Part shown: positions 22,408 through 31,062 of the stretch, piece by piece
Layout: each line of letters begins with the position of its first letter
Position numbering within the stretch: position 1 is the stretch's first letter
Assembly (NCBI GenBank): GCA_937871505.1
Contig: CALMPF010000054.1
Span: 1-45,149, forward strand
Source: an uncultured Planctomycetia bacterium
Lineage (GTDB): Bacteria > Planctomycetota > Phycisphaerae > Phycisphaerales > SM1A02
Direction of reading: 5' to 3'
Length of the DNA: 45,149 nucleotides
Position numbers and translations under genes: made by a program
Notes under the pieces: model-generated
The model's input: only the letters and a program-made list of their open reading frames with translations
Told to the model about the DNA's origin: nothing
The model's database searches: none

Positions 22408-25023
22408 ATGCCCAGGCTCCTTCGGAAGCTCACCGTTCACGCAGAGTCCGCCGCCCGCACCGCCGCGCTCGGCGCGGCGGTGCTGCTCGCGCTCGCCCCC
22501 GGCTGCCGGACTGCGCCGGTCGACGCGGCGCAACGAGGCTCCTCGGCGACCGGCTCCTCGGCGACCGGCTCCTCGGCGACCGGCTCCTCGGCGACCGCGA
22601 GCGGGACCGAGCTTCGCGCCTCGGATGCAGCGCGCCGCCCGACGACCCCGATCGCTCCGGCGATCGCCGAAGAGACCTTCGAGGTCGCCTGGACCACGGT
22701 GCGCGACACGCACTACGACCCGACGTTCGGCGGCGTCGACTGGGAGCAGGTCTACGTCGAGTTCCGGCCGCGCGCCGCAGCGGCGGACTCGAAGGAGGAG
22801 CTGAGAGTCGTTCTCCAGTCGATGCTCGAGCGGCTCGGCCAGTCGCACTTCGCGATCCTCCCCGGCGAAGACGGGGCCGAACCGGAGCGGATCGCAGCCG
22901 GGTCGGCGGGCGATCGACGCGGCTCCGGCGCACCCGGATCAGCGACGAGCGCCGGCGGAGCGTCGGCGGCGGGGTCCTCGTCGGAGCCGGAGTCATCCGG
23001 GGAGCCGGGCACGCTGGGTCTCGCCGTGCGCGTCGTCGATGGCCAGGCCGTCGTCGTCGCCGTGGAGGAGGGGAGCCCCGCGGCGCGGGCGGGCGTCGCG
23101 CCGGGGTGGATCGTCGAGCGCGTCGATGGCGACGAGGTCGCTCTGCGGCTCGATCGGGTCGCGTCGATGCCGGAGGGCCCGTGGCGGACGTATGTCACTC
23201 ACGCGCTCGCCAATGAGCTTCTCGCGACCGACCGCGGCGCCTCGACCGCGATCGAGTTCCGCGACGGGAGCGGCGCCCGGCTCGAGCGTCGCCTCGTCGC
23301 CGTCGAGCCTGCGGGCACGGTGATCGCCTTCGGCGGACTGCCGCCGATGGTCGCGCGGACCGACGTCCGCATGGCGACCTCCGCGGAGCTCGCCGCCGCC
23401 GGCGCCGCCGGCGCCGATCGCGTGGGCATCATCGGCTTCACCGTCTGGATGGTCCCGATCGTGCGTCCCGTCCACGAGGCGTTCGACCGCTTCCGCGATG
23501 CCGACGGGATCGTGATCGATCTCCGCGGCAACCCCGGGGGCATCGGGGCGCTCTCGATGGGCATCGCCGGTCACTTCAACGCCACCTCGGAGAGCCTCGG
23601 CCGGATGCGGGCGCGCGACGGGGAGATCCAGTTCCTCGTCAACCCGCGGCGCACCAGCCTCTCCGGCGAGCTCGTGGAGCCGTTTGCCGGCCCCGTCGCG
23701 ATCCTCGTCGACGAGCTCTCCGCGAGCACGAGCGAGATCTTCGCGGGCGGCCTTCAGGCCCTCGGCCGCGTCCGGGTCTTCGGTCGCACCACCGCGGGCG
23801 CGGCGCTCCCGGCGGCGATGACGCGCCTGCCCTCGGGCGACACGCTCTTGCACGCCATCGCGGACTTCACCACGTCCGACGGCACCCGGCTCGAGGGCCG
23901 GGGCGTCGTCCCCGACGAGATCGTCGCCCTCGACCGGGCCGATCTGCTCGCGGGGCGCGACGCCGCGCTCCTCGCCGCGCTCGCGTGGATCGCCCGCGAA
24001 CAGGCCGACTCCGAGTCACTTCACTCCTCGGCCCGCGAGCGGGCCACCCCCTTCCGAGCCCTCACCATGATGCACGCTCTCGATCGATCGTTCACCTCCG
24101 ACACCTCGCGCCCGCTCCCGCGCGCCGGGCTTCGCCTCTTCGCAGCGCCGCTGCTGGCGATCGCGATGACGACGCCGCTGGTCGCGGCGGCGCCGCCGGC
24201 GCAGGCGACGCCCCCGACGCGCCCCCGTCCGACCGAGCCGATCGCGCCGCCGAACTTCGCCCCGGGCGGCGCGAACGACGCCAAGCCCGCCGACGCCGCA
24301 GCGCCCTCGCCGCAGGAGCTCGTCGACGCGTACATCAAGGCCATCGGCGGCGCGGAGAAGCTGAGCAAGCACACCTCGCGGCGCGTGACCGCGCGCTTCG
24401 AGATGGGCGGCCTCGGCGCGATGAGCGCCGACGCGACGATCGCCCAGCGCACCCCCAACCTGATGCTCTCCGTCATCGAGATCCCCGGCATGGGCACGAT
24501 GAAGCAGGGCTTCGACGGCACCAACGGCTGGTCGAACGACCCGATGCGGGGCCCGATCCTCCTCAGCGGCGCCGAGCTCGAGCAGATGCGCCGCGAGGCG
24601 ATCTTCCAGAAGGAGCTGAAGCTCCTCGAGCAGTACGAGTCGTCCCGGACCGTCGGGTCGGAGACCTTCGCCGGGCAGCCGGTGTGGAAGGTCGAGCTGA
24701 AGGACAAGGACGGCAACGTCACCAACGCCTTCTTCAACAAGGAGACCGGGCTGCTTGCAGGCATGTCGACGACGGTGCAGATGATGGGCGGCGAGGTTCC
24801 CTCGACGACCACGTTCGTCGAGTACAAGGAGTTCGACGGCATCAAGCTCGCGGCGCTGACCGAGATCGTCGTCATGGGCCAGAAGCAGACGCTCCGCGTC
24901 GAGAAGGTCGAGTTCGACGTCCTCGAGGCGACCGACTTCGCCCCGCCCGCCGACGTGCAGGCGCTCATCGACGCCGCGAAGAAGAGCGCGAAGCCCGCGG
25001 ACCCTCCGGCGGAAAAGAAGTGA
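22408..25023 (+). CDS. S41/PDZ protease fused to LolA-like secreted domain
   Basis: One uninterrupted 871-aa frame contains two apparent proteins. Residues 1-30 are a lipoprotein-like signal (AALGAAVLLALAPGC). A Ser/Ala/Thr/Gly repeat follows, then an S41-type domain with a PDZ segment (GSPAARAGVAPGWIVERVDG), a DGIVIDLRGNPGG block and the serine motif DELSASTSEIFAGG. The GRTTAGAALPA block has no lysine where CtpA-type enzymes carry one, so it fits the lysine-free S41 branch. At residues 554-590 a second signal peptide appears (starting MMHALDRSF, hydrophobic core LLAIAMTTPLVAAA), and the rest (about 600-860) resembles LolA/outer-membrane lipoprotein sorting proteins (YIKAIGGAEKLSKH, MLSVIEIPGMGTMKQGFDG). 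Tandem ATG codons at 24067 and 24070 could start it independently. A lost stop codon or an assembly error could explain the fusion. Confidence 0.82.
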   Translation: MPRLLRKLTVHAESAARTAALGAAVLLALAPGCRTAPVDAAQRGSSATGSSATGSSATGSSATASGTELRASDAARRPTTPIAPAIAEETFEVAWTTVRDTHYDPTFGGVDWEQVYVEFRPRAAAADSKEELRVVLQSMLERLGQSHFAILPGEDGAEPERIAAGSAGDRRGSGAPGSATSAGGASAAGSSSEPESSGEPGTLGLAVRVVDGQAVVVAVEEGSPAARAGVAPGWIVERVDGDEVALRLDRVASMPEGPWRTYVTHALANELLATDRGASTAIEFRDGSGARLERRLVAVEPAGTVIAFGGLPPMVARTDVRMATSAELAAAGAAGADRVGIIGFTVWMVPIVRPVHEAFDRFRDADGIVIDLRGNPGGIGALSMGIAGHFNATSESLGRMRARDGEIQFLVNPRRTSLSGELVEPFAGPVAILVDELSASTSEIFAGGLQALGRVRVFGRTTAGAALPAAMTRLPSGDTLLHAIADFTTSDGTRLEGRGVVPDEIVALDRADLLAGRDAALLAALAWIAREQADSESLHSSARERATPFRALTMMHALDRSFTSDTSRPLPRAGLRLFAAPLLAIAMTTPLVAAAPPAQATPPTRPRPTEPIAPPNFAPGGANDAKPADAAAPSPQELVDAYIKAIGGAEKLSKHTSRRVTARFEMGGLGAMSADATIAQRTPNLMLSVIEIPGMGTMKQGFDGTNGWSNDPMRGPILLSGAELEQMRREAIFQKELKLLEQYESSRTVGSETFAGQPVWKVELKDKDGNVTNAFFNKETGLLAGMSTTVQMMGGEVPSTTTFVEYKEFDGIKLAALTEIVVMGQKQTLRVEKVEFDVLEATDFAPPADVQALIDAAKKSAKPADPPAEKK
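22537..22596. repeat. 15-bp minisatellite, four perfect copies
   Basis: Four identical tandem copies of ggctcctcggcgacc encode GSSAT units in the linker right after the lipobox of the S41-domain protein. The unit length is a multiple of three, so gain or loss of copies would keep the frame. Confidence 0.95.
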
Positions 25024-25111
25024 AGTCTCCCCGCCGCTGAGCGCGGCTCGGACTCCGCTGCGCTCGCGTCGTCCGTCCGGCGCCGGACGCGGCCGCGCAC
25101 CGACCTGCCCT

Positions 25112-25143
25112 GCGATCGCCGGGAGGCGACTCCCGGCGATCGC
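25112..25143 (+). promoter_or_regulatory. Perfect 14-bp hairpin with GCGA tetraloop upstream of the ABC exporter
   Basis: The left arm gcgatcgccgggag (25112-25125) and the right arm (25130-25143) are exact reverse complements around the loop gcga, a GNRA-type tetraloop. The hairpin ends 17 bp before the exporter ATG at 25161 and about 90 bp after the previous stop. No T-run follows, so it is a poor classical terminator. It could be a Rho-independent-like stop, an mRNA stabiliser at the end of the upstream gene, or a 5'-UTR control element for the exporter. Confidence 0.6.
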
Positions 25144-25160
25144 TCCATCCCGACTCCCCC

Positions 25161-26168
25161 ATGCCGATCGCCAGCAGCGCCATCTCGATCACCGGCGTCA
25201 CCAAGCGCTTCGGGAAGACCATCGCGGTGCGCTCGCTTGATTTCGAGCTCCCGCGCGGGTCGCTCTGCGGCTTCCTCGGGCCCAACGGCGCCGGGAAGAG
25301 CACCACGATCCGGATGATCATGTCGATCATCCTTCCGGACGAGGGGACCATCCGCGTCCTCGGCGGATCGGCGCTGGACTCCAAGGACCGCATCGGATAC
25401 CTGCCCGAAGAGCGCGGCGTCTACCGCAAGATGCGCGTCGGCGAGTTCCTCGCCTACATGGCGAAGCTGAAGGGGGTGCCCTCGCGGGGGATGGACCGGC
25501 GCGTCGAGGACTGGCTCGATCGCGTCGAGCTGCCCGGGGTCGTGCGCAAGCGGCTCAGCGACCTCTCCAAGGGAATGCAGCAGAAGGTCCAGTTCATCGC
25601 GGCGATGATCCATGACCCGGAGCTTCTCATCCTCGACGAGCCGTTCTCGGGACTCGATCCGGTCAATGCGCGGGTGATGCGCGATCTCGTCCACGAGCTG
25701 CACCGCAAGGGCCGGACGATCATCCTCTCGACGCACCTGCTACCGCAGGCGGAGGCGCTCTGCGAGCGGATCGTGCTGATCAACCACGGAATCAAGCTCC
25801 TCGACGATCCCCTCGATCGCATCCGCGAGGCGTTCGACCCGCGCACGATCGTGGTGCTCCCCGCCTCGGACGCGCCGGGCGACGGCGCTCCCGCGCTGCT
25901 CGAGGAGCTCCCGGGCGTCGTCGGGGCGAGGCCGCTCGCCGACGGGCGGATCGAGCTTCACCTCGACGAGCGGACCGATCCGCAGGCGACGATGCGGGCC
26001 GCGCTGGAGTCGATGCCGCTCCGCGGCGTCGAGCTGCGGCGCACCACGCTCGAGGAGATCTTCGTGCGCCTCGTCCGCCGCGAGGAGGGGACCGAGGCGG
26101 CGCGGTCGGCGCAGATGGCCCTCGCGGGCGCAGCGGCGGACGCGGCGGTCGCCGGGGAGGTCGCGTGA
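25161..26168 (+). CDS. ABC exporter ATP-binding subunit (NatA-like)
   Basis: The cytoplasmic ATPase of a two-gene ABC exporter. Walker A is GPNGAGKST (about residues 40-48), the Q-loop region is IGYLPEERGVY, the signature is LSKGMQQ, Walker B is LLILDEPFSGLDP and the switch histidine lies in IILSTHLL. The C-terminal 110 residues (after about 220) form an extension with an ELRRTTLEEIFVRLVR ending, typical of NatA-like subunits. The ATG at 25161 immediately precedes the domain. Its TGA overlaps the next start (GTGA at 26165-26168), which implies translational coupling. The natA/natB family includes sodium and drug exporters; substrate unknown. Confidence 0.92.
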   Translation: MPIASSAISITGVTKRFGKTIAVRSLDFELPRGSLCGFLGPNGAGKSTTIRMIMSIILPDEGTIRVLGGSALDSKDRIGYLPEERGVYRKMRVGEFLAYMAKLKGVPSRGMDRRVEDWLDRVELPGVVRKRLSDLSKGMQQKVQFIAAMIHDPELLILDEPFSGLDPVNARVMRDLVHELHRKGRTIILSTHLLPQAEALCERIVLINHGIKLLDDPLDRIREAFDPRTIVVLPASDAPGDGAPALLEELPGVVGARPLADGRIELHLDERTDPQATMRAALESMPLRGVELRRTTLEEIFVRLVRREEGTEAARSAQMALAGAAADAAVAGEVA

Positions 26169-27691
26169 ACGGCCCCCTCTCCAAGGTCGGCGCCGTCGCA
26201 TGGCGCGAGTTCCGGCACACGGCGCTCACCAAGGGCTTTCTCTTCGGCGCCTTCGGCGTGCCGCTCATCATGATCGCCCTCGTGGCGCTCCTGCCGTCGC
26301 TCGTCGGCCAGGAGCTGCTCCCCCTCCGCGGCACGGTGGCGGTGGTCACCGCCTCGGATCGCCTGCCCAAGGAGATCGAGACCGAGCTGCGCGGAGCGAG
26401 GCTCGAGGACCGGATCCTGGAGATCGCCAGGAACGGGCGCGCGGGCTCGCGGCCGCGCTCGGCCGGAACTGGCGCCGCCGACCCCGAGGCCGTCGCCGAC
26501 GCGCTCGATCGGCGGACGGGGAGAGGGGAATCCGACGCCGATGCGGCGAACGGCGCCGACGGCGGCGGAGCCCGCATCGACGGAACCGAAGGCGATCGGG
26601 AGGGCGCCGGCGGGCGCGACGGAGTCGATCGCGCTGCCGGCGATGCCGGAAGCGAAGTCGACGTCGCGCTGCGCGTGGTCAACCCGAGCGACGATCCCAC
26701 CGGCGAGTTCGCGGCGCTGAAGGAACTCGTTCTCGCCGGCGAGCTCGTGGCGCTCGCAGTGGTGCCCCCGGAGGTCCTCGATCCCGCGGCGGAGGCGGAT
26801 CGCTCCGCCCGCGTCCAGCTCTTCGTCCCTCCCGGCTTCCTGCCGAACCACACCATCCTCCTCCGCGGCGCCATCGCCGATGCCGCGGCGCGGACGAGGG
26901 CGGCGGCGGCCGGCGTGGACTACGACGCGGCCAGCGCCCTCGTGCGCGCGCCGCGGACCGACCTTCGACGGCTCGATCCCGCAGGCGGCGACCGCGCCGA
27001 GCAGCTCGCGACCAAGCTGCTCATTCCGGCGGCCTTCATGCTCCTGCTCTGGATGTCGGTCTTCGTCAGCGCCAACCACCTGCTGACGAGCACGATCGAG
27101 GAGAAGGGCAGCAAGGTGATCGAGGTGCTCCTGAGCGCGGTGAGCCCGATGCAGCTCATGGCCGGCAAGATCCTCGGTCAGGGGATGGTCAGCGCGGTGA
27201 TGCTGATCACGTACGGCGGCGTCGGGATGGCGAGCCTCGCCGCGATGGCGACGCTCGACCTCGTCCCCTGGATGCACCTGGTCTACCTGGCGATCTACTT
27301 CGTCATGGCGTACTTCATGATCGCCTCGGTGATGGCGGGCGTCGGCAGCGCCGCCAACGACCTGCACGAGGCGCAGTCGCTGGTGGCGCCGGCGATGATC
27401 GTCCTGATGGTGCCGCTGATGCTCTGGTTCCCGATCAGCCAGAACCCCAACGGCGCGCTGGCGCTGGCGACGAGCTTCATCCCTCCGCTGATCCCCTTCG
27501 TGATGATCCTGCGGGTGACCACCGCCAACGAGCCGATCGCCGCGTGGCAGATCCTCGCCAGCATCGCGTGGGGCTTCGCGGCGATGCTCGGGATGATCTG
27601 GCTCGCGGCCCGGGTCTTCCGCATCGGAGTCCTGATGCAGGGCAAGACGCCGACGCCGCGCGAGCTGGTCCGCTGGATGCTGACGCCGTGA
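26165..27691 (+). CDS. ABC-2 type exporter permease (NatB-like)
   Basis: The membrane subunit paired with the preceding ATPase. Helix 1 follows the GTG start (GFLFGAFGVPLIMIALVALLPSL); an extracytoplasmic region of about 200 residues with a Gly/Asp-rich acidic insertion comes next (about residues 95-165), and five or more helices fill the C-terminal half. STIEEKGSKVIEVLLSAVSP followed by QLMAGKILGQGMVSAVMLI is the conserved core of the ABC2_membrane_3/NatB family. The GTG start at 26165 overlaps the ATPase stop by four bases. The low-complexity insertion is another example of the expandable linkers found across this window. Confidence 0.9.
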   Translation: MNGPLSKVGAVAWREFRHTALTKGFLFGAFGVPLIMIALVALLPSLVGQELLPLRGTVAVVTASDRLPKEIETELRGARLEDRILEIARNGRAGSRPRSAGTGAADPEAVADALDRRTGRGESDADAANGADGGGARIDGTEGDREGAGGRDGVDRAAGDAGSEVDVALRVVNPSDDPTGEFAALKELVLAGELVALAVVPPEVLDPAAEADRSARVQLFVPPGFLPNHTILLRGAIADAAARTRAAAAGVDYDAASALVRAPRTDLRRLDPAGGDRAEQLATKLLIPAAFMLLLWMSVFVSANHLLTSTIEEKGSKVIEVLLSAVSPMQLMAGKILGQGMVSAVMLITYGGVGMASLAAMATLDLVPWMHLVYLAIYFVMAYFMIASVMAGVGSAANDLHEAQSLVAPAMIVLMVPLMLWFPISQNPNGALALATSFIPPLIPFVMILRVTTANEPIAAWQILASIAWGFAAMLGMIWLAARVFRIGVLMQGKTPTPRELVRWMLTP

Positions 27692-28008
27692 CCCGGCGCG
27701 GCGGCGCGCCGGGGTGCGCCGCGGAGGCTCGGCCGGCGCGGCAGACCGGCGCGCGGGGCGCCGCGACCGGCCGCCGCGGGCCGGCGTCCGACGCCCTGCC
27801 GGGGCAGGGGCGCATTCGATGCCGATCGACGAAGGCAGGTTGACGGTCGCGGGAGTCGCCCTACGCATCGATCCCCGGCGGCGCCGGTTCCCGGTCGAAG
27901 GCGGCGCCGACGACGATCCGGCGCGCGGCTCGAACCGCTCAGGGCGGAGGCGCGATCCGGTCGTCGGAGACTCCACCCGTCGATCGGGTTCCCTCCGCTG
28001 CATCGCCC
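27692..28008. other. Intergenic, no gene recognised
   Basis: A 317-bp gap between the ABC permease and the beta-strand-repeat gene. Open frames are Arg/Gly-rich and match neither neighbour. No strong hairpin or promoter was found. Confidence 0.45.
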
Positions 28009-30009
28009 ATGAACACCCCGCCAACCGCTGCTGCTTCGCGCACCCCTTCCGCTCCCGACCGCCCGGCCGCCCGCGGCGTCGCCGGCTCCTGCGCCGCGAC
28101 GATCGATGCGCCGCGCTCGGCCGATCGGCGCCGCCGCAGCGGAGACCGGGCCCCCGCTGCCGATCGCTTCGCGTGCGGCATGGCGATCGCGGCCGCTCTG
28201 GCCGCAGCGCTGGTTGCCGTCCCCGGCGCATCGGCCGCTCCGCGCGAGGACGCGAGCTGGCTGGCCGCCCCGATCGACGGCAACTTCTTCAACGCCTTCA
28301 ACTGGTTCCCCGTCGCCGTCCCCACGGGCACCGCGACCTTCGGGCACAGTTTCGTCTCCGCGATCGAGATCGCCGGCACCAGCGAGAAGCGGGCGAGCCA
28401 CACGCTCGGGGAGATGGCGTTCGATCCGGACACGGTCGGCTATGAGTTTGCGCTTCGGTGGGTCGACCTGACGCTCTCGGGAAACGGGATCGCCAACCAG
28501 ACGTTCATCCGCCCTCAGTTCACCCTGAGCTCGCAGGCGACGCTGCGCATCACGACCACGGATGCGGGGAGCGCCGGGAACGCGGACTTCATCCTGCTGG
28601 ACGGCAGCCTTCTCGAGTTCACCGAGTACGGCTACGCAGGGGCCGCCTCCTTCGCGCTCTTCGCAGAGGAGAGCTCCTCGGCGGTGACGCTGCGCTTCGC
28701 CGACAAGACCGACGCGGCCTTCTGCCCCATCGGTCTCGACGGCGCCGCGACGGCGATCTTCAAGGGTCAGTCCGCCCTCGCCCTCGCCTCCATCGACTGC
28801 CGCGGCACGCTCATCATCGAGGAGGGCGCCTTCGCCCAGAAGCCCTCGATCGAGGTGAGGCCCTCGTCGGTCCCCGGGTTTCCCGGGACGATGATCGTCC
28901 GCGACGGCGCCAACCTCGGCAACAGCTCGATCGTCCTCCGCGCCGGAAGCCGCTTCATCGCCGAAGGAGGGAACAGCCGCATGTGGGGCTCGCCGCTCGG
29001 CGGCGCGGCGACGATCGCCGCCGACGCGGGCAGCACGCTGGACATCTCGCAGCTCGCCGCGGCGGGCATCGAGATCGGCGCTCTCACGGGGGCCGGCTCG
29101 GTCTTCATCGGCGATCGCGAGCTGGTCCTCGGCACGCTCGGCGCCGACGGCGTCTTCGACGGGACGATCGCGGACGGAAGCGAGCTCTTCCCCGGCGCCC
29201 CCGCCGGCGGCAGCGTGATCAAGTCGGGCGGCGGAGCGCTCGCCCTCACCGGGAACGTGCTCACCTCGGGAGTCGCCGAGATCTTCCACGGCCGACTCGA
29301 GATCGACGGATCGATCGAGAGCGACATCGTCGTCCGATCCGGCGCGGCGCTGGGCGGTGCGGGTGCGATCCTCGCGACCGTCGACCTCTCCGAGAAGGGA
29401 TCGATCCTCTCGCCCGGCTCGAGGATCGCGGGGCGGCCCGCCATCGGCGGCTTCACGATCAACGCCGATGACCAGGCATGGCCGGGCGGCTCGATCTACG
29501 AGGTCGACCTCGCCACTGCACTCTGGTCGGACGAGCGCGGCCCGGGCGTGGGCTGGGACACCTTCGTCGTCGAGGGCGCCCTCGCCATCAGCGCCGCTCC
29601 CGGGTCGCCGATCGCGATTGCGCTGCGCACCGTCGAGGGTGACGATGGCAGCCCGGCGCCGCTGCCGGACTTCGACCCCTTCCAGCCCGCATCATGGCTG
29701 GTCGCGGGCGTGATCGGACCGCTCTTCGGGTTCGACGCCGCAGCCTTCGTCGTCGACCTCGACGGCTTCCTCAACCCGATCGAGGGCACGTTCGCCGTCA
29801 ATGCCGTTCTCGGCGAGTCACCGTCGATCTTCGTCAACTACATCCCGTTCTTTCCCGCCGTGGGCGACCTCAACGGCGACGGCGGCGTCGACGGGTCCGA
29901 CCTCGGACTCCTCCTTCAGCAGTGGGGCGGCCCCGGCTCGGCGGACTTCAACGGCACCGGCGTCGTCGATGAAGTCGACCTGGCGATCCTCCTCGCCGCG
30001 TGGGGATGA
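28009..30009 (+). CDS. Secreted beta-strand-repeat protein with dockerin-like C-terminus
   Basis: A 666-aa exported protein: a long n-region, then hydrophobic MAIAAALAAALVAVPGASAA as signal peptide. The body is rich in beta-strand repeats of the autotransporter-associated kind (for example VIKSGGGALALTGNVLTSG, IFHGRLEIDGSIESD, SGAALGGAGAIL). There is no C-terminal beta-barrel. Instead it ends in two dockerin-like EF-hand motifs, GDLNGDGGVDGSDLGLLLQQW and a degenerate second copy with DFNGTGVVDEVDLAILLAAWG. The tail matches that of the M14 protein in plan, which suggests both use the same sorting or anchoring route. Function unknown; an outer-surface structural or adhesive role is a guess. The ATG at 28009 may be too early, since about 55 residues precede the signal. 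Confidence 0.82.
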   Translation: MNTPPTAAASRTPSAPDRPAARGVAGSCAATIDAPRSADRRRRSGDRAPAADRFACGMAIAAALAAALVAVPGASAAPREDASWLAAPIDGNFFNAFNWFPVAVPTGTATFGHSFVSAIEIAGTSEKRASHTLGEMAFDPDTVGYEFALRWVDLTLSGNGIANQTFIRPQFTLSSQATLRITTTDAGSAGNADFILLDGSLLEFTEYGYAGAASFALFAEESSSAVTLRFADKTDAAFCPIGLDGAATAIFKGQSALALASIDCRGTLIIEEGAFAQKPSIEVRPSSVPGFPGTMIVRDGANLGNSSIVLRAGSRFIAEGGNSRMWGSPLGGAATIAADAGSTLDISQLAAAGIEIGALTGAGSVFIGDRELVLGTLGADGVFDGTIADGSELFPGAPAGGSVIKSGGGALALTGNVLTSGVAEIFHGRLEIDGSIESDIVVRSGAALGGAGAILATVDLSEKGSILSPGSRIAGRPAIGGFTINADDQAWPGGSIYEVDLATALWSDERGPGVGWDTFVVEGALAISAAPGSPIAIALRTVEGDDGSPAPLPDFDPFQPASWLVAGVIGPLFGFDAAAFVVDLDGFLNPIEGTFAVNAVLGESPSIFVNYIPFFPAVGDLNGDGGVDGSDLGLLLQQWGGPGSADFNGTGVVDEVDLAILLAAWG

Positions 30010-30158
30010 GGCGGCAGCGCTCCCGCAGGCTCGCCCGCGACCGAAGCCGCCGAGCCTGCGCCTGCACGAGCGCCCGAGGGCGCCCGAGGCGAGGGTCGAC
30101 GTGAGCCGCGCCGACGCTCCTGACGACGGCGGCGCGCGCCACTACCATCGCTCCGTCG

Positions 30159-30944
30159 ATGGCAACCGATCCGAGTGCGCCTCAGCCGATGTCGCCCGCA
30201 GCGCCGTCGCGCCCGCAGGAAGACCCTTCGGATGCGCGCCCGGCCGGCGCGCAGGGCTGGGCCCCGCCCGCCGCGTCCGCACCGGATGCGATCCGGCGGA
30301 TGCTGCCCAACGCGATCACGGTCTCCCGCCTCCTGATCGCCGCGGCGTTCTTCGCGCTGCTCGCGGTGACCATGCGGCGTCCGCACGATGTCGACCGGAC
30401 CTTCTGGGGCAACCTTGCGGTGGCGATGTTCATCGTCGCGGCGGTGACCGATCTGCTCGACGGATGGCTCGCCCGCCGCTGGCAGGTGGTCTCGGTCTTC
30501 GGGCGCATCATGGACCCCTTCTGCGACAAGGTCCTCGTGCTCGGTGCCTTCATCTTCCTCGCGGGATCGGGGTTCACCGTCTACGTCCGCGACGAGGACT
30601 GGATCGGCCCGGCCACGACGACCACGACGGGCATCACCGCATGGATGGTCGTGGTCATCCTCGCACGAGAGCTGCTCGTCACCACGCTGCGCGGCGTGCT
30701 CGAGTCGATGGGGCGCGACTTCAGCGCCGACCGCTGGGGCAAGTGGAAGATGGCGCTCCAGTCCGTCTGCGTGCCCGTGGCCCTCTTCGTGGCGGTGAAC
30801 CCCTGGGCGCTGGACGACTCCCGCATCCGCATCGCCCGCGACACGCTCGTCTTCGTGACCGTCGCGGTGACGGCGCTCTCCGCGCTGCCCTACCTCCTCC
30901 GCGCCGCGACGATGCTCGGGAGTCCCGGGAGTCGTTCGCGGTAG
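30159..30944 (+). CDS. pgsA: CDP-alcohol phosphatidyltransferase (PgsA-like)
   Basis: An integral membrane enzyme that swaps the CMP of a CDP-lipid for an alcohol, probably making phosphatidylglycerol phosphate from CDP-diacylglycerol and glycerol 3-phosphate. The catalytic motif is complete: D98, D101-G102, A105-R106, G115, D119 and D123 in DLLDGWLARRWQVVSVFGRI and MDPFCDKV. Around five helices follow a disordered Pro/Ala-rich N-terminus of about 45 residues, with TRVSR-like entry NAITVSRLLIA typical of PgsA. The ATG at 30159 is the first in frame. Phosphatidylserine or cardiolipin synthase-type relatives share the motif, so the alcohol substrate is inferred from overall likeness. Confidence 0.85.
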   Translation: MATDPSAPQPMSPAAPSRPQEDPSDARPAGAQGWAPPAASAPDAIRRMLPNAITVSRLLIAAAFFALLAVTMRRPHDVDRTFWGNLAVAMFIVAAVTDLLDGWLARRWQVVSVFGRIMDPFCDKVLVLGAFIFLAGSGFTVYVRDEDWIGPATTTTTGITAWMVVVILARELLVTTLRGVLESMGRDFSADRWGKWKMALQSVCVPVALFVAVNPWALDDSRIRIARDTLVFVTVAVTALSALPYLLRAATMLGSPGSRSR

Positions 30945-31019
30945 CGGCGCCCCACCGCGCTTCCGCTCCCCCGATCGCTCGCCGGTGCGCGCGCTCGGGC
31001 ACTCGGTCGCCGGCTGCGG

Positions 31020-31062
31020 GCCTCAGGCTTCAGGCTTCCGGCTTCAGGCTTCCGGCTTCGGG
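31020..31062. repeat. 14-bp minisatellite spanning the stop of the DUF255 gene
   Basis: Two exact copies of gcttcaggcttccg (31027-31040 and 31041-31054) with partial copies on both sides. The stop codon of the minus-strand gene (31044-31046) lies inside the array. The unit is not a multiple of three, so a copy-number change would change the protein's last residues. Confidence 0.85.
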
